Part shown: positions 51,015 to 60,143 of the stretch, piece after piece
Numbering within the stretch: position 1 is the stretch's first letter
Layout: each line of letters begins with the position of its first letter
Assembly: GCA_900545915.1 (NCBI GenBank)
Contig: URAV01000002.1
Span: 65,019 to 129,018 of the forward strand
From: an uncultured Porphyromonadaceae bacterium
GTDB lineage: Bacteria > Bacteroidota > Bacteroidia > Bacteroidales > Coprobacteraceae
Direction of reading: 5' to 3'
Length of the DNA: 64,000 nucleotides
Position numbers and translations under genes: made by a program
Notes under the pieces: generated by a model
Database searches by the model: none
Told to the model about the DNA's origin: nothing
Seen by the model: only the letters and a program-made list of their open reading frames with translations

Positions 51015-54000
51015 GTGATTCAAAAAATAAAAAGATCTTCTCTCACCGGATTTTTGAGATATTGGGGTATATTATGTTTTTGTGTGGGAGGAACTCTGCA
51101 AGGTCAAAATATAGTTTCCCCTATATCGTTTGTCCCGGATAATTCTGTGCAAGTCCATAATTTAGCACTGAATAGGGCTGCTTATCATTCTTCATGTTCG
51201 AATTTTGATTATACGGCTCATTTAATTACTGATGGAAATACGGATGTTCAGGGAGATTCGAAAATTACGGTACAATATTCAGATTTTCCATCTGGAGAAT
51301 CTCCTGAAAATCTGTTTGACGGATCACCGAATTCAAAATATTTGACATTCCATTCGGAGGGTTGGATTCAGTATGAATTTGCAAATGGAGCGTCTTATAT
51401 AATAGATCGTTATGTCTTGACTTCTGCCAATGATGATGAAAAAAGAGATCCGAAAAATTGGACATTTTCAGGATCGAATGATGGTAAGAATTGGACTTTG
51501 TTAGATACGCGTTCCGATATTCGTTTTAACAAGCGGAAAGAGTCTCTTTCTTTTACAGCAAAGAACACGAATGCGTATAGAATGTATAGGCTCGATATTA
51601 CAGATAATAGAGGGGATAACCGTACTCAATTGTCTGAGATAGACTTGTTCGAGAAAAATGTCAGTCGAATCGATCGGTCTGTTTTTTCGAGTAAATGGGA
51701 GAGTGCCGGAAAGGAGGATCAATGGGTTTATATTGATTTGGGGACGATTTGTCGGATCAATAAAGTAAAGTTGTTTTGGGGAGAAGAGTTTGCACGGTCA
51801 TATCAAATTCAATTTTCTACTGATAAACGCAATTGGCGTTCGCTGTATTCAACGAATGAGGGAAAAGGAGGAATAGAAGAAATAAAACTGACTACGGCAA
51901 CTGCGAAATATGTAAGGCTATATATGACAGGCGGTATTTCGGAGCATTATTCTTTGGCAGAGATGGAAGTTTATGGGACGGGAGGAGTAATCCCGAAACA
52001 AATGGCTGTTCCGTATATGGGAAAAGAAGGGGCTTATTATTTGACCGGAGGAAATTGGAAAGTGCAGCGTGCAAGTTTGGTGAAATTAGATGGTCTTGAG
52101 GTTTCTGATCCGGTATTTGATGACCGGGATTGGATCATCGCTACAGTTCCGGGAACGGTGTTGACCAGTTATTTGAATATAGGAGCTATTCCTGATCCTA
52201 ATTTTGGAGATCAACAGCTGCAAATATCAGATGCGTTTTTTACTGCAGATTTTTGGTATCGTACAACTTTTATTGTTCCTAATAAGTATAAAGAGAAAAG
52301 AATCTGGCTTAATCTTAACGGAATTAATTGGAAAGCCGATGTATTTGTAAACGGACATCGTGTTGGAGATATAAAGGGCGCTTTTATTCGTGGAAAGTTC
52401 GATATAACTCCTTATGTCGTTTCAGGTGAAAAGGCGTGTATTGCAGTATATATTCATAAAAATGATACTCCGGGACAGATAACTGTACAAAGTTTAAATA
52501 GTGCCGGGAAAAATGGAGGAGTGCTAGGAGCTGATAATCCGACGATTCACGCCAGTGTGGGCTGGGATTGGTTACCGACGATGCGAGGTAGAAATATAGG
52601 AATACAGGATGATGTGTTTATTTCGGCTACCGACGATGTTTCTTTGATTGATCCTTTTATTATATCGGATTTGCCTTTGCCAGATTTGTTCTCTGCTGAT
52701 TTGACTTTGAGAGTCGAATTACAAAATCATTCGGACAGGGCTTGTAAGGGAAAATTGATGGGAATAATCAATCCGGGAAATATCCATTTTAGCCGGAGCG
52801 TGTCATTGAATGCTTTTGAACATAGAGATTTGGTCTTGGATAAAAATACCTTGCCTCAGTTATGTATCGAAAATCCCGATTTGTGGTGGCCTAACGGTTA
52901 TGGTGAACAGAATATGTACTCGCTCGAATTATCTTTTGTGGCGAACGGAGGTGTATCCGATAAGAAAACTATACCTTTCGGAATACGGGAGATGAGTTAT
53001 GATGAGAGTGACGGTGTCTTGAAAACGTATGTAAACGGTACTCGTATATTTTTCAGAGGGGGCAATTGGGGACTTAGCGAGTCTATGCTTCGATTGGATA
53101 AAGAGGGATATGATGTTCGGGTTCGTTTACATAAGGAAGAAAATTTCAATATGATCCGTAATTGGGTAGGAATGACTGGAGATGAGGATTTTTATCGGGC
53201 TTGTGATAAATATGGAGTTATGGTTTGGGATGATTTTTGGTTAGCTAATCCGGGAGATGGCCCTAATCCGAATGATGAAAAGATGTTTATGAAGAATGCT
53301 GTCGATAAAATAAAACATTTTAGAAATCATCCTTCGATAGCTTTGTATTGCGGACGCAATGAGGGTAATCCTCCGGAAACATTAAATAAGGCGTTGCGAG
53401 AGCAGACATCTTTGTTGGACGGAACTCGTTTGTATATACCTCATTCTGCGACCGGTACGGTTTCTGGATTTGGACCTTACAGCGTTCAGAATCCGAGGCA
53501 TTATTTTAAGATAAGAACGCATAGGAAACTTCACTCGGAGATGGGAATGCCTAATATCCCCTCAATAGAAAGTATGAAGAAGATGTTGCCGGAAGATAAA
53601 TATTGGCCGGTGAATGATGTCTGGGGGCTACATGATTTTTGTATTCATTCGGCGCAAGGTGCATCCGGTTTTATGAATGCAGTGAACCGTTATGGCAAGG
53701 CCTCTGATTTGCAGGATTTTTGCAAGAAAGCGCAGATGGTCAATATGGAAAATCATAAGGCTATGTTCGAATCTTTTGTCGGTGCTCAGAGTAATGGTAT
53801 GTTAATGTGGATGAGTCAGTCTGCATGGCCGAGCACTGTATGGCAGACTTATGATTATTACCTTGATCAGACAGCCGGTTATTATGGTTGTAAAAAAGCT
53901 TTAGAACCGTTACATATTCTGTGGGATAGTCAGCTTGATAAAGTCAAAGTTGCGAATAATACTCGCCAAGGATATAAAAATTTGATTGCAGAAGTGCTTA

Positions 54001-54515
54001 TCTATAATATGGACGGTACTTTGATGTTGCGAGATTCTGTACGACTGGATTCCGGATCTGATACCGTTACGGATTGCATGTCTATCGTTTATCCGAAAAA
54101 ACTTTCTCCGGTTCATTTTATAAAATTGGAACTGAAAGACGGAAATAAAATTATTGCCGATAATTTCTACTGGAGGGGAAATAAGTATCAAGAGTATTCC
54201 GATTTGTCGAATATGCTTCCGGCCGACCTGCAATATAGTCTCTATCGGGAAAAAAGTGGAGGAAAGGTATTTTTGACGGTCGATATTAAAAATGCAGGAA
54301 AGAATATTGCGTTGATGACTCGTTTGAAAGTTTTGCGTGATAGATCAAAAGAACGGGTGCTTCCGGTTTATTATAGTGATAATTATTTTTCTTTATTACC
54401 GGGAGAGACCAAGCAAGTGATTCTTGAGTTTAATGCAAAAGATTTACAAGGAGAGAATCCTGTCTTAGGTATAGAAGGTTGGAATATCGATTATATGGAA
54501 ATTGTAGAATTTTAG
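51015..54515 (+). CDS. GH2 exo-beta-glucosaminidase/mannosidase-like enzyme with discoidin domains
   Basis: An exported enzyme of 1166 residues, starting with GTG because no ATG lies near the signal peptide. Residues about 35-315 hold discoidin-type sequence: LALNRAAYHSSCSNFDYTAH begins one domain, a second (ENLFDGSPNSKYLTF..TQLSEIDLFEK) sits inside it, and the first then resumes (SSKWESAGKEDQWVYIDLGTICRINKVKLFWG..AEMEVYG). The GH2 body follows: jelly roll with FWYRTTFIVPN, Ig-like domain, barrel with SIALYCGRNEGNPP (acid/base Glu783) and KLHSEMGMPNIPS (nucleophile Glu842), and C-terminal beta-domains. The layout is nearest to exo-beta-glucosaminidase and mannosylglycoprotein endo-mannosidase types. 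The activity is otherwise open. Confidence 0.9.
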   Translation: MIQKIKRSSLTGFLRYWGILCFCVGGTLQGQNIVSPISFVPDNSVQVHNLALNRAAYHSSCSNFDYTAHLITDGNTDVQGDSKITVQYSDFPSGESPENLFDGSPNSKYLTFHSEGWIQYEFANGASYIIDRYVLTSANDDEKRDPKNWTFSGSNDGKNWTLLDTRSDIRFNKRKESLSFTAKNTNAYRMYRLDITDNRGDNRTQLSEIDLFEKNVSRIDRSVFSSKWESAGKEDQWVYIDLGTICRINKVKLFWGEEFARSYQIQFSTDKRNWRSLYSTNEGKGGIEEIKLTTATAKYVRLYMTGGISEHYSLAEMEVYGTGGVIPKQMAVPYMGKEGAYYLTGGNWKVQRASLVKLDGLEVSDPVFDDRDWIIATVPGTVLTSYLNIGAIPDPNFGDQQLQISDAFFTADFWYRTTFIVPNKYKEKRIWLNLNGINWKADVFVNGHRVGDIKGAFIRGKFDITPYVVSGEKACIAVYIHKNDTPGQITVQSLNSAGKNGGVLGADNPTIHASVGWDWLPTMRGRNIGIQDDVFISATDDVSLIDPFIISDLPLPDLFSADLTLRVELQNHSDRACKGKLMGIINPGNIHFSRSVSLNAFEHRDLVLDKNTLPQLCIENPDLWWPNGYGEQNMYSLELSFVANGGVSDKKTIPFGIREMSYDESDGVLKTYVNGTRIFFRGGNWGLSESMLRLDKEGYDVRVRLHKEENFNMIRNWVGMTGDEDFYRACDKYGVMVWDDFWLANPGDGPNPNDEKMFMKNAVDKIKHFRNHPSIALYCGRNEGNPPETLNKALREQTSLLDGTRLYIPHSATGTVSGFGPYSVQNPRHYFKIRTHRKLHSEMGMPNIPSIESMKKMLPEDKYWPVNDVWGLHDFCIHSAQGASGFMNAVNRYGKASDLQDFCKKAQMVNMENHKAMFESFVGAQSNGMLMWMSQSAWPSTVWQTYDYYLDQTAGYYGCKKALEPLHILWDSQLDKVKVANNTRQGYKNLIAEVLIYNMDGTLMLRDSVRLDSGSDTVTDCMSIVYPKKLSPVHFIKLELKDGNKIIADNFYWRGNKYQEYSDLSNMLPADLQYSLYREKSGGKVFLTVDIKNAGKNIALMTRLKVLRDRSKERVLPVYYSDNYFSLLPGETKQVILEFNAKDLQGENPVLGIEGWNIDYMEIVEF

Positions 54516-54534
54516 GTGTTAAGGGTTAGGCTGG

Positions 54535-54573
54535 TTATTCTGAATAATACAAATAAAGTATTATTCAGAATAA
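54535..54573. terminator. Terminator between the GH2 and KamA-like genes
   Basis: A perfect 16-base stem (TTATTCTGAATAATAC and its complement, 7-base loop) followed by TTTTTTC on the plus strand. It separates two convergent genes. Confidence 0.88.
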
Positions 54574-54587
54574 TTTTTTCTCCGTAG

Positions 54588-56672
54588 TTAGTTTATAATC
54601 AAATTACTGATTTGTTTTGTTACTTGAAATGGAAGTTCCGGATATTCATAGAGTTTGAAACGGGGTTCTGTTTCTCCTTGATAATATTTCCAGATTGTTG
54701 CATAATCTTCGGCATCTTCTCCTATTTTTATGAGCTGGCGCAAATATTCTGCAATAGATTTGTTTTCTTTGATATAAACATATTCCATTTTATCGATAAT
54801 CGGACTGTGTTTACGGGTATGATCGTGATCGAAGCGTAATATTCGTTTCCCATCTTCAGTAATTCCGATCGTTTGGAATGTCATGCTTTTACCTATTCCC
54901 GGTAGATTTAACACATTTCTGTCTGTAGCGGCAAAAGGTAGATGATGTTTGCTCAAGAAAGAACGGAGACTATTCGCTGTATTTTCTCCGGATTCGAGGA
55001 TAGAACACAATTCTTTTGCTTGCTCGGCAGAAAGGTTGCCATAAATTTTTTCTTCGTGTTGTTCTTGCAAGGAACGGCTGTTAGGAGTAAATACGGCATG
55101 ATTCTCGTTAAATCCTTTTACCGAAAAGGTATAGTAACAGACTACTCCTAAATGATTAAGAATCTGGCGAAGACGAGTTGTGTGTCCTCGGCGGGAAGCA
55201 GCCACTGTATATACGAGCTGGTTAGTAATCAACCATCCGGCGGATAGTATTTTTCGGATAGCATTTTTAGCTTCGGGAGTGACTTCAAGCGGTGTTTGAA
55301 AATGTGTTTGTATAATAAATTGCTTGACACCGATTGCGGAAGCTTTTTCTTTGAACTCTTTAAGTATGTCGATCAATTCTTGGTCGATGCGCATCGGCAA
55401 ATAAGCCAGAAGACGTGATCCTAACCGGATGCGTTGCAGCTCTGCATATTTTTCTCCTTCAGGACGATTTTTGTTTGCTTTACGTTTACGGACAGCCATT
55501 CGGTAAACCGCTTCTAATATATTGCGTAAAGTTTTGTTCTGACTCATTAATGCATCGCCTCCGGTAATGAGTATATCGCGTAATTGAGTATCCGTTTCGA
55601 AATAGTCCATTAGTCGTTTGAGTTTTTTCTCCCAGCTTTCTTTCGGGCGTAAATTTTCGAATTCGAAGTTTAGCCGTTCACTTTGAAAATCATACATTCT
55701 TTGACAAGACGCACATAAACCTCCACAGGCTCGTCCCATTGTATCAGGTATGAGAATTGCCACTTCCGGATAACGTCTGTGAATATTATGACCTTCAGGA
55801 AGCAACCACCCGGCAGCATTTGGCCTTCCGTCTTTTACAATATCTTCTTTTTCCCAAGCTTTTATATGGCCGTATGTCTCGACTAGTTCGGGAGAATATA
55901 AGATATAACTACGTATAGAAATATCATTATATCCTTCTTCATTTATATTTAATAGTGAAAGATAATACGGAGTGACAAAGAATGGCATTCCGATTTTTTT
56001 TGCCCGTTGCAATAGATACATGGTTTCGTCAGAGAGAGAATTTCCTAAAAATCTATTCAGTTCTTTGGGACTTTTTACGGCTGTCGAAAGATGAAATCTG
56101 AAGTCGTTCCACCATTCTTTGACAAGTTCGTATTTTTCATTATAGTTTAGGTCAGATTCGAAATGATAACGAGACGCAGTTTTCCTATTTTCGATTTTTT
56201 GTATCAGAATATGTAAAATTCGTTCTTTGTTTTGTTCCCGAATTTCTATTACTTTCTTATCCAGACCGCTTTCCCATAGGTGTGTACGTTTTTTGATTTG
56301 TTGTAAAGATGGGGAGGTATAATTGTTTTCTGATCCTTTAAATAGAAAATATAGATCGATAAATAAATCTGTTGGAGTTTCTTCGTCGTTTAAATTTTCT
56401 GTGAGAAATCGATATAAGAGAGAGATTGTTTTTATTTGGATGTTTTGTCCCGTAGAGAGTTCGAAGATAGATTTTCCATCGTAGTCTATCAACATTTTGA
56501 TCGTTTCTTGAGTATTGTTTGTCGGTATAGTATCTATAAATGCATTTAATTGTATCTTGAATTTTTCTTCATTGGGACTATTTTGCGCGATTGATATAAG
56601 TGCAGGAAGTTCTTGTTTATATAGTTGCTTTAGTTGAGAGAGTGTGAGAGTTAGTATTTTTTTCTGTTTCAT
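54588..56672 (-). CDS. KamA family radical SAM protein (lysine 2,3-aminomutase-like), extended
   Basis: A 694-residue protein. The radical SAM cluster motif is CGGLCASC (Cys-x3-Cys-x2-Cys) in PDTMGRACGGLCASCQRMYD. Around it are KamA-type segments: DILITGGDALMSQNKTLRNILEAV, RIRLGSRLLAYLPMRI, FIIQTHFQTPLEVTPEAKNAIRKI, NQLVYTVAASRRGHTTRLRQIL. Typical lysine 2,3-aminomutase is about 400-420 residues, so this one has about 230 extra at the N-terminus and a tail. It is probably a PLP- and SAM-dependent mutase or relative on an amino acid or a modified residue; the substrate is not certain. It is monocistronic. Confidence 0.85.
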   Translation of the reverse strand: MKQKKILTLTLSQLKQLYKQELPALISIAQNSPNEEKFKIQLNAFIDTIPTNNTQETIKMLIDYDGKSIFELSTGQNIQIKTISLLYRFLTENLNDEETPTDLFIDLYFLFKGSENNYTSPSLQQIKKRTHLWESGLDKKVIEIREQNKERILHILIQKIENRKTASRYHFESDLNYNEKYELVKEWWNDFRFHLSTAVKSPKELNRFLGNSLSDETMYLLQRAKKIGMPFFVTPYYLSLLNINEEGYNDISIRSYILYSPELVETYGHIKAWEKEDIVKDGRPNAAGWLLPEGHNIHRRYPEVAILIPDTMGRACGGLCASCQRMYDFQSERLNFEFENLRPKESWEKKLKRLMDYFETDTQLRDILITGGDALMSQNKTLRNILEAVYRMAVRKRKANKNRPEGEKYAELQRIRLGSRLLAYLPMRIDQELIDILKEFKEKASAIGVKQFIIQTHFQTPLEVTPEAKNAIRKILSAGWLITNQLVYTVAASRRGHTTRLRQILNHLGVVCYYTFSVKGFNENHAVFTPNSRSLQEQHEEKIYGNLSAEQAKELCSILESGENTANSLRSFLSKHHLPFAATDRNVLNLPGIGKSMTFQTIGITEDGKRILRFDHDHTRKHSPIIDKMEYVYIKENKSIAEYLRQLIKIGEDAEDYATIWKYYQGETEPRFKLYEYPELPFQVTKQISNLIIN

Positions 56673-56939
56673 AGGCTGTTTATTTATATGGTCGTTAAGA
56701 ATATTTTACCGGCTGATTATAGATAATAACAAACAAAGTATTTTATTGGTTGTTTGTCTTTTATGATTAAAATACGCTGAAAAATTATTGAATTTATATG
56801 TGCGTATAATTAGTGACCGGAACAATCCGTTTTGAATGTTTACATTTTAGGCAAGATAAACTCCGATATTTCAAATATAATAAAAAAATCGGATATTGAT
56901 TTGAAGATATTTTTCTTTAACGTTGTTTATCTTCAGTAT

Positions 56940-56989
56940 AAAAATGCAAAAGAGGAGAATAATCAATTATTCTCCTCTTTTGCATTTTT
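56940..56989 (-). terminator. Terminator of glyA, perfect 24-base stem
   Basis: Arms 56940-56963 and 56966-56989 are exact inverse complements with a CA loop, and T runs close the stem on either strand. It lies 14 bases from the glyA stop. The format (24-base arms, 2-base loop) is the same as at 29100-29149. Confidence 0.85.
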
Positions 56990-57002
56990 ATTAATTAAGG
57001 AA

Positions 57003-58283
57003 TTAATAAGCAAAGATGGGATATGATTTCATTGTTTGGTTCACTTTTTCACGGACGGCTTTAATAACGTTTCCGTCTTCAGGATGAGCCAGAACAGTAT
57101 CTATCATTTCTACGATTTCGAGCATGAGATCTTCTTTTGCTCCTCGTGTCGTGATTGCCGGAGTTCCTACACGGATACCGGATGTCTGGAACGGTGAGCG
57201 ACTGTCGAAAGGAACCATATTTTTGTTTACGGTGATATCCGCTTCGACCAGAACTTTTTCAGCTACTTTACCAGTAAGTTCAGGGAATTTCGTACGGAGG
57301 TCGATCAGCATGCAATGATTATCTGTTCCGTTTGAAATAATTTTGTATCCTTTGTCCATAAAAGCTTGTGCCATGGCTGCGGCATTTTTCTTGACTTGTG
57401 TCTGATAAGCTTTATATTCAGGTTGCAATGCTTCTCCGAATGAAACGGCTTTAGCTGCAATAACGTGTTCCAACGGACCTCCTTGCACTCCGGGGAATAC
57501 TGCAGAGTCGAGAAGAGCCGACATTTTCTTGATTTCTCCTTTAGGTGTTGTCTTTCCCCAAGGGTTGTCAAAATCTTTTCCTAATAAAATAATACCGCCA
57601 CGAGGTCCACGCAAGGTTTTATGAGTCGTAGAGGTTACTATGTGTGCATATTTCAACGGATTATCCAATAATCCGGCGGCAATAAGTCCTGCAGGATGAG
57701 CCATGTCGATCATGAAAATAGCCCCTATTTCATCTGCGATTTTACGCATGCGGGCATAATCCCATTCGCGAGAATAAGCCGAAGCCCCACCGATAATTAA
57801 TTTTGGACGTTCGCGAAGGGCGACTTCCTCCATCATATCGTAATCTACATATCCGGTATCTTCTTTTACGCCGTATTCCAGTGGTTGGAACATCAGCCCT
57901 GAGAAATTGACAGGTGAACCATGAGATAAATGTCCTCCGTGAGATAAATTTAACCCGAGGAATTTATCTCCGGGATTCAGCACTGCCATGAAAACAGCCA
58001 TATTGGCCTGTGCTCCGGAATGTGGTTGCACATTAGCCCATTCTGCTCCGAAAATTTCTTTGATTCTGTCTATTGCAATTTGTTCGCTTTGATCTATCAC
58101 CTCGCATCCGCCGTAGTATCTCTTTCCGGGATATCCTTCTGCATATTTGTTGGTTAGGCAAGATCCCATAGCTTGCATTACTTGATCACTTACAAAGTTT
58201 TCTGAAGCGATGAGTTCTATTCCCTTCAGTTGTCTTTGATGTTCTTGTTCGATAATGTCGAAAATAGCATTGTCTCTTTTCAT
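57003..58283 (-). CDS. glyA: Serine hydroxymethyltransferase
   Basis: A 426-residue PLP enzyme of normal length. It converts serine and tetrahydrofolate to glycine and methylene-tetrahydrofolate in the cytoplasm. Diagnostic stretches are IELIASENFVSDQVMQAMGSCLTNKYAEGYPGKRYYGGCEVID at the N-terminus, the PLP-lysine motif VTSTTHKTLRGPRGG, and GVQGGPLEHVIAAKAVSFGEAL. Nothing is missing. It has its own promoter with TATCTTTG and a strong terminator, so it is a single-gene unit. Confidence 0.98.
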   Translation of the reverse strand: MKRDNAIFDIIEQEHQRQLKGIELIASENFVSDQVMQAMGSCLTNKYAEGYPGKRYYGGCEVIDQSEQIAIDRIKEIFGAEWANVQPHSGAQANMAVFMAVLNPGDKFLGLNLSHGGHLSHGSPVNFSGLMFQPLEYGVKEDTGYVDYDMMEEVALRERPKLIIGGASAYSREWDYARMRKIADEIGAIFMIDMAHPAGLIAAGLLDNPLKYAHIVTSTTHKTLRGPRGGIILLGKDFDNPWGKTTPKGEIKKMSALLDSAVFPGVQGGPLEHVIAAKAVSFGEALQPEYKAYQTQVKKNAAAMAQAFMDKGYKIISNGTDNHCMLIDLRTKFPELTGKVAEKVLVEADITVNKNMVPFDSRSPFQTSGIRVGTPAITTRGAKEDLMLEIVEMIDTVLAHPEDGNVIKAVREKVNQTMKSYPIFAY

Positions 58284-58324
58284 TGTTGTGCTTTATATAA
58301 GATGGTGTTTATGTTTTCGTTGTG

Positions 58325-58332
58325 CAAAGATA
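58325..58332 (-). promoter_or_regulatory. -7 element of glyA
   Basis: The minus strand reads TATCTTTGC, 42 bases before the glyA start. No clear -33 was found. Confidence 0.5.
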
Positions 58333-58348
58333 CCTTTTTTCGTTGTTC

Positions 58349-59074
58349 TTATAAAATAATACCGATCGAAAAACTGAGAAGATTAATACCTCTTTTTAAA
58401 TAAATGTTCCCTTCTGATATGTTTATTCCGTCTTTGTAGAGGATGTATGTCGTAGGATGTGTGAGATTTGTAATCCCGAATTCATAACGGAAATCGATAA
58501 AAAAACGAGAAATGGATGTTCCTAGTCCCAAAACGAAATTTGCAGTTAACGGACGTATGTGTTCGTCCATGACAAACTCATACGTTTCCGGTGCGGAAAG
58601 TTCACTCTTTTTCTTGTATAAATATTTAAGTTTTGGACCGGCAAAAAAAGACAATTCATACGGACCTTGTTTGATAAAGTTATATCCGTATAATAAAGGT
58701 ATGTCTAAAGAATAAATTTTATTACCGACCGTTATTCCTTCCATGTATCCGATAGAACCGTCGGTGATGACAGATTCAGGTCTCGGACTCATCCGGTAAC
58801 GCATATAATGTGTTTCTGTTTCGAGTTGAAGATAATGTCTGTTGAAGTTGGTTCGGGCAAACAAAGATATGAGGATCCCCATTTTTGAGTTTGTTGACGG
58901 TTCTTCTATTTTTATACCATTGATCTGACTTTTTCGCATATCGACGAAAGGGGCATTTACTCCGACGCGAATTCCCCAATTGAATAAATTCTTTTTGGAT
59001 ATATCGGACTGTGCCGATATCGTACCTGCAAAAAGTAAATATATACAGAATAAAAATAGAATGTACACTCTCAT
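58349..59074 (-). CDS. Outer-membrane beta-barrel protein (PorT-like)
   Basis: A protein of about 241 residues with a signal peptide (MRVYILFLFCIYLLFAG, cleavage near ISAQS). Alternating aromatic and polar strands (WGIRVGVNAPFVD, HYLQLETETHYMRYRM, YELSFFAGPKLKYLY, FFIDFRYEFGITNL) and the terminal GINLLSFSIGIIL fit a small outer-membrane barrel. The start at 59074 overlaps the stop of the flavin reductase gene (ATGA); the longer frame from 59104 would begin inside that gene. It is the last gene of the pyrB operon; its own role is unknown. Confidence 0.82.
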   Translation of the reverse strand: MRVYILFLFCIYLLFAGTISAQSDISKKNLFNWGIRVGVNAPFVDMRKSQINGIKIEEPSTNSKMGILISLFARTNFNRHYLQLETETHYMRYRMSPRPESVITDGSIGYMEGITVGNKIYSLDIPLLYGYNFIKQGPYELSFFAGPKLKYLYKKKSELSAPETYEFVMDEHIRPLTANFVLGLGTSISRFFIDFRYEFGITNLTHPTTYILYKDGINISEGNIYLKRGINLLSFSIGIIL

Positions 59075-59658
59075 TTCTTCTTTTTCTTTTTTTGTACCGA
59101 CCAACCGAACTTACCTATTTCTTTGCCGATCCCGTAATAATGGCCATGCGAATAAACCAGCAATTGGGCTTTTTCGAGATTGAAAGCTCCGTTTTCAGGA
59201 TTAATAAATTGCTCGTCGGCAATAACGTTGACCACTTCTGATATAAACATATCATGAGAACCTAAGTTCACGATTTCCTTAACTTTACATTCTATGCATA
59301 GAGGGGATTCCTCAACATAGGGAGCAGCTATTTTTTCTGAAGGAACAGGAGTCAGCTTGCTTTCTGTAAATTTATTATAATCTTTTCCGGAACGAACACC
59401 ACACCAGTCGGTTGCTCTTGCCATATTTTCTGTTGTCAGATTAATGACAAATTCCCTGTTCTCCTTTAAAATGGAGTATGAATGTCGTTCGGGACGTACG
59501 GATATATAACACATCGGAGGATTAGTACAGATGGTTCCTACCCAGCTTACCGTAAATAAATTATATTGTTCCGGACGGTTTCCGCAACTAACCAATACTG
59601 CGGGCAACGGATAAATCATCGTACCCGGTTTCCAGTTCTGCTTTTTTCTGTTTGTCAT
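59071..59658 (-). CDS. Flavin reductase family protein
   Basis: A 195-residue FMN-binding split-barrel protein. TMIYPLPAVLVSCGNRPEQYNLFTVSWVGTICTNPPMCYISVRPERHSYSILKENREFVINLTTENMARATDWCGVRSG is the usual N-terminal half of the flavoredoxin-like group, and the rest holds ESPLCIECKVKEIVNLGSHDMFISEVVNV. It probably reduces or carries flavin for an unknown partner. The start at 59658 shares one base with the pyrI stop (TAATG), so it is coupled to pyrI. The C-terminal tail is seven lysines long, with a matching pure T/C run in the DNA, which is unusual. Confidence 0.87.
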   Translation of the reverse strand: MTNRKKQNWKPGTMIYPLPAVLVSCGNRPEQYNLFTVSWVGTICTNPPMCYISVRPERHSYSILKENREFVINLTTENMARATDWCGVRSGKDYNKFTESKLTPVPSEKIAAPYVEESPLCIECKVKEIVNLGSHDMFISEVVNVIADEQFINPENGAFNLEKAQLLVYSHGHYYGIGKEIGKFGWSVQKKKKKK

Positions 59659-60119
59659 TAGCGAATTTCTATATCTTTTTGAGAAATAGCCCGTTCGCAA
59701 TATTTACATTTTACTTCTACGGTTTCTTTATTGATTACACGAAAGACTGTATTCATCGGTTCGTTGTTAGTGATACATTTCGGGTTATTGCAACGGATAA
59801 TGCCGGTCAATTCATCGGGTAGGGTAACGACTCTCTTTTCGGTTACCTGATAATCTCTGATGATGTTGATCTTTGCATTCGGTGCTATTAATGCGATTTT
59901 ATTGATCTCTTCTTCTTTGAAAAATGTATCGGCGATTTTGATGATACCTTTATGTCCTATTTTTTTACTTATCAGATTATTTCCGATAGTGATGCTTTTA
60001 TTGATATATTCCAATCCAAGAAGTGAGACGACTTTAAATAGTTGGTTTGAAGGAATATGATCGATAACCGTTCCGTTTTCTAATGCAGCTACTTCGAGCT
60101 CTTTTTTATGTATAGCCAT
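59658..60119 (-). CDS. pyrI: Aspartate carbamoyltransferase regulatory chain
   Basis: A 153-residue regulatory subunit. The N-terminal allosteric domain begins LEVAALENGTVIDHIPSNQLFKVVSLLGLE, as in nucleotide-binding PyrI. The C-terminal zinc domain has four cysteines in IIRCNNPKCITNNEP and VKCKYCERAI. It binds the catalytic PyrB trimer and passes on inhibition or activation by nucleotides. It starts 24 bases after pyrB. Confidence 0.97.
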   Translation of the reverse strand: MAIHKKELEVAALENGTVIDHIPSNQLFKVVSLLGLEYINKSITIGNNLISKKIGHKGIIKIADTFFKEEEINKIALIAPNAKINIIRDYQVTEKRVVTLPDELTGIIRCNNPKCITNNEPMNTVFRVINKETVEVKCKYCERAISQKDIEIR

Positions 60120-60143
60120 GATTCTATTTTCTTTTCTTAAATG

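Noticed and set aside
27325..54515. Canonical polysaccharide utilization locus
   Set aside because: The typical SusC/SusD pair is absent from the whole stretch, so I describe it as a SusCD-less enzyme cluster.
56832..57026. Open frame of 64 codons upstream of the glyA end
   Set aside because: It includes both arms of the glyA terminator and overlaps the end of glyA on the other strand.
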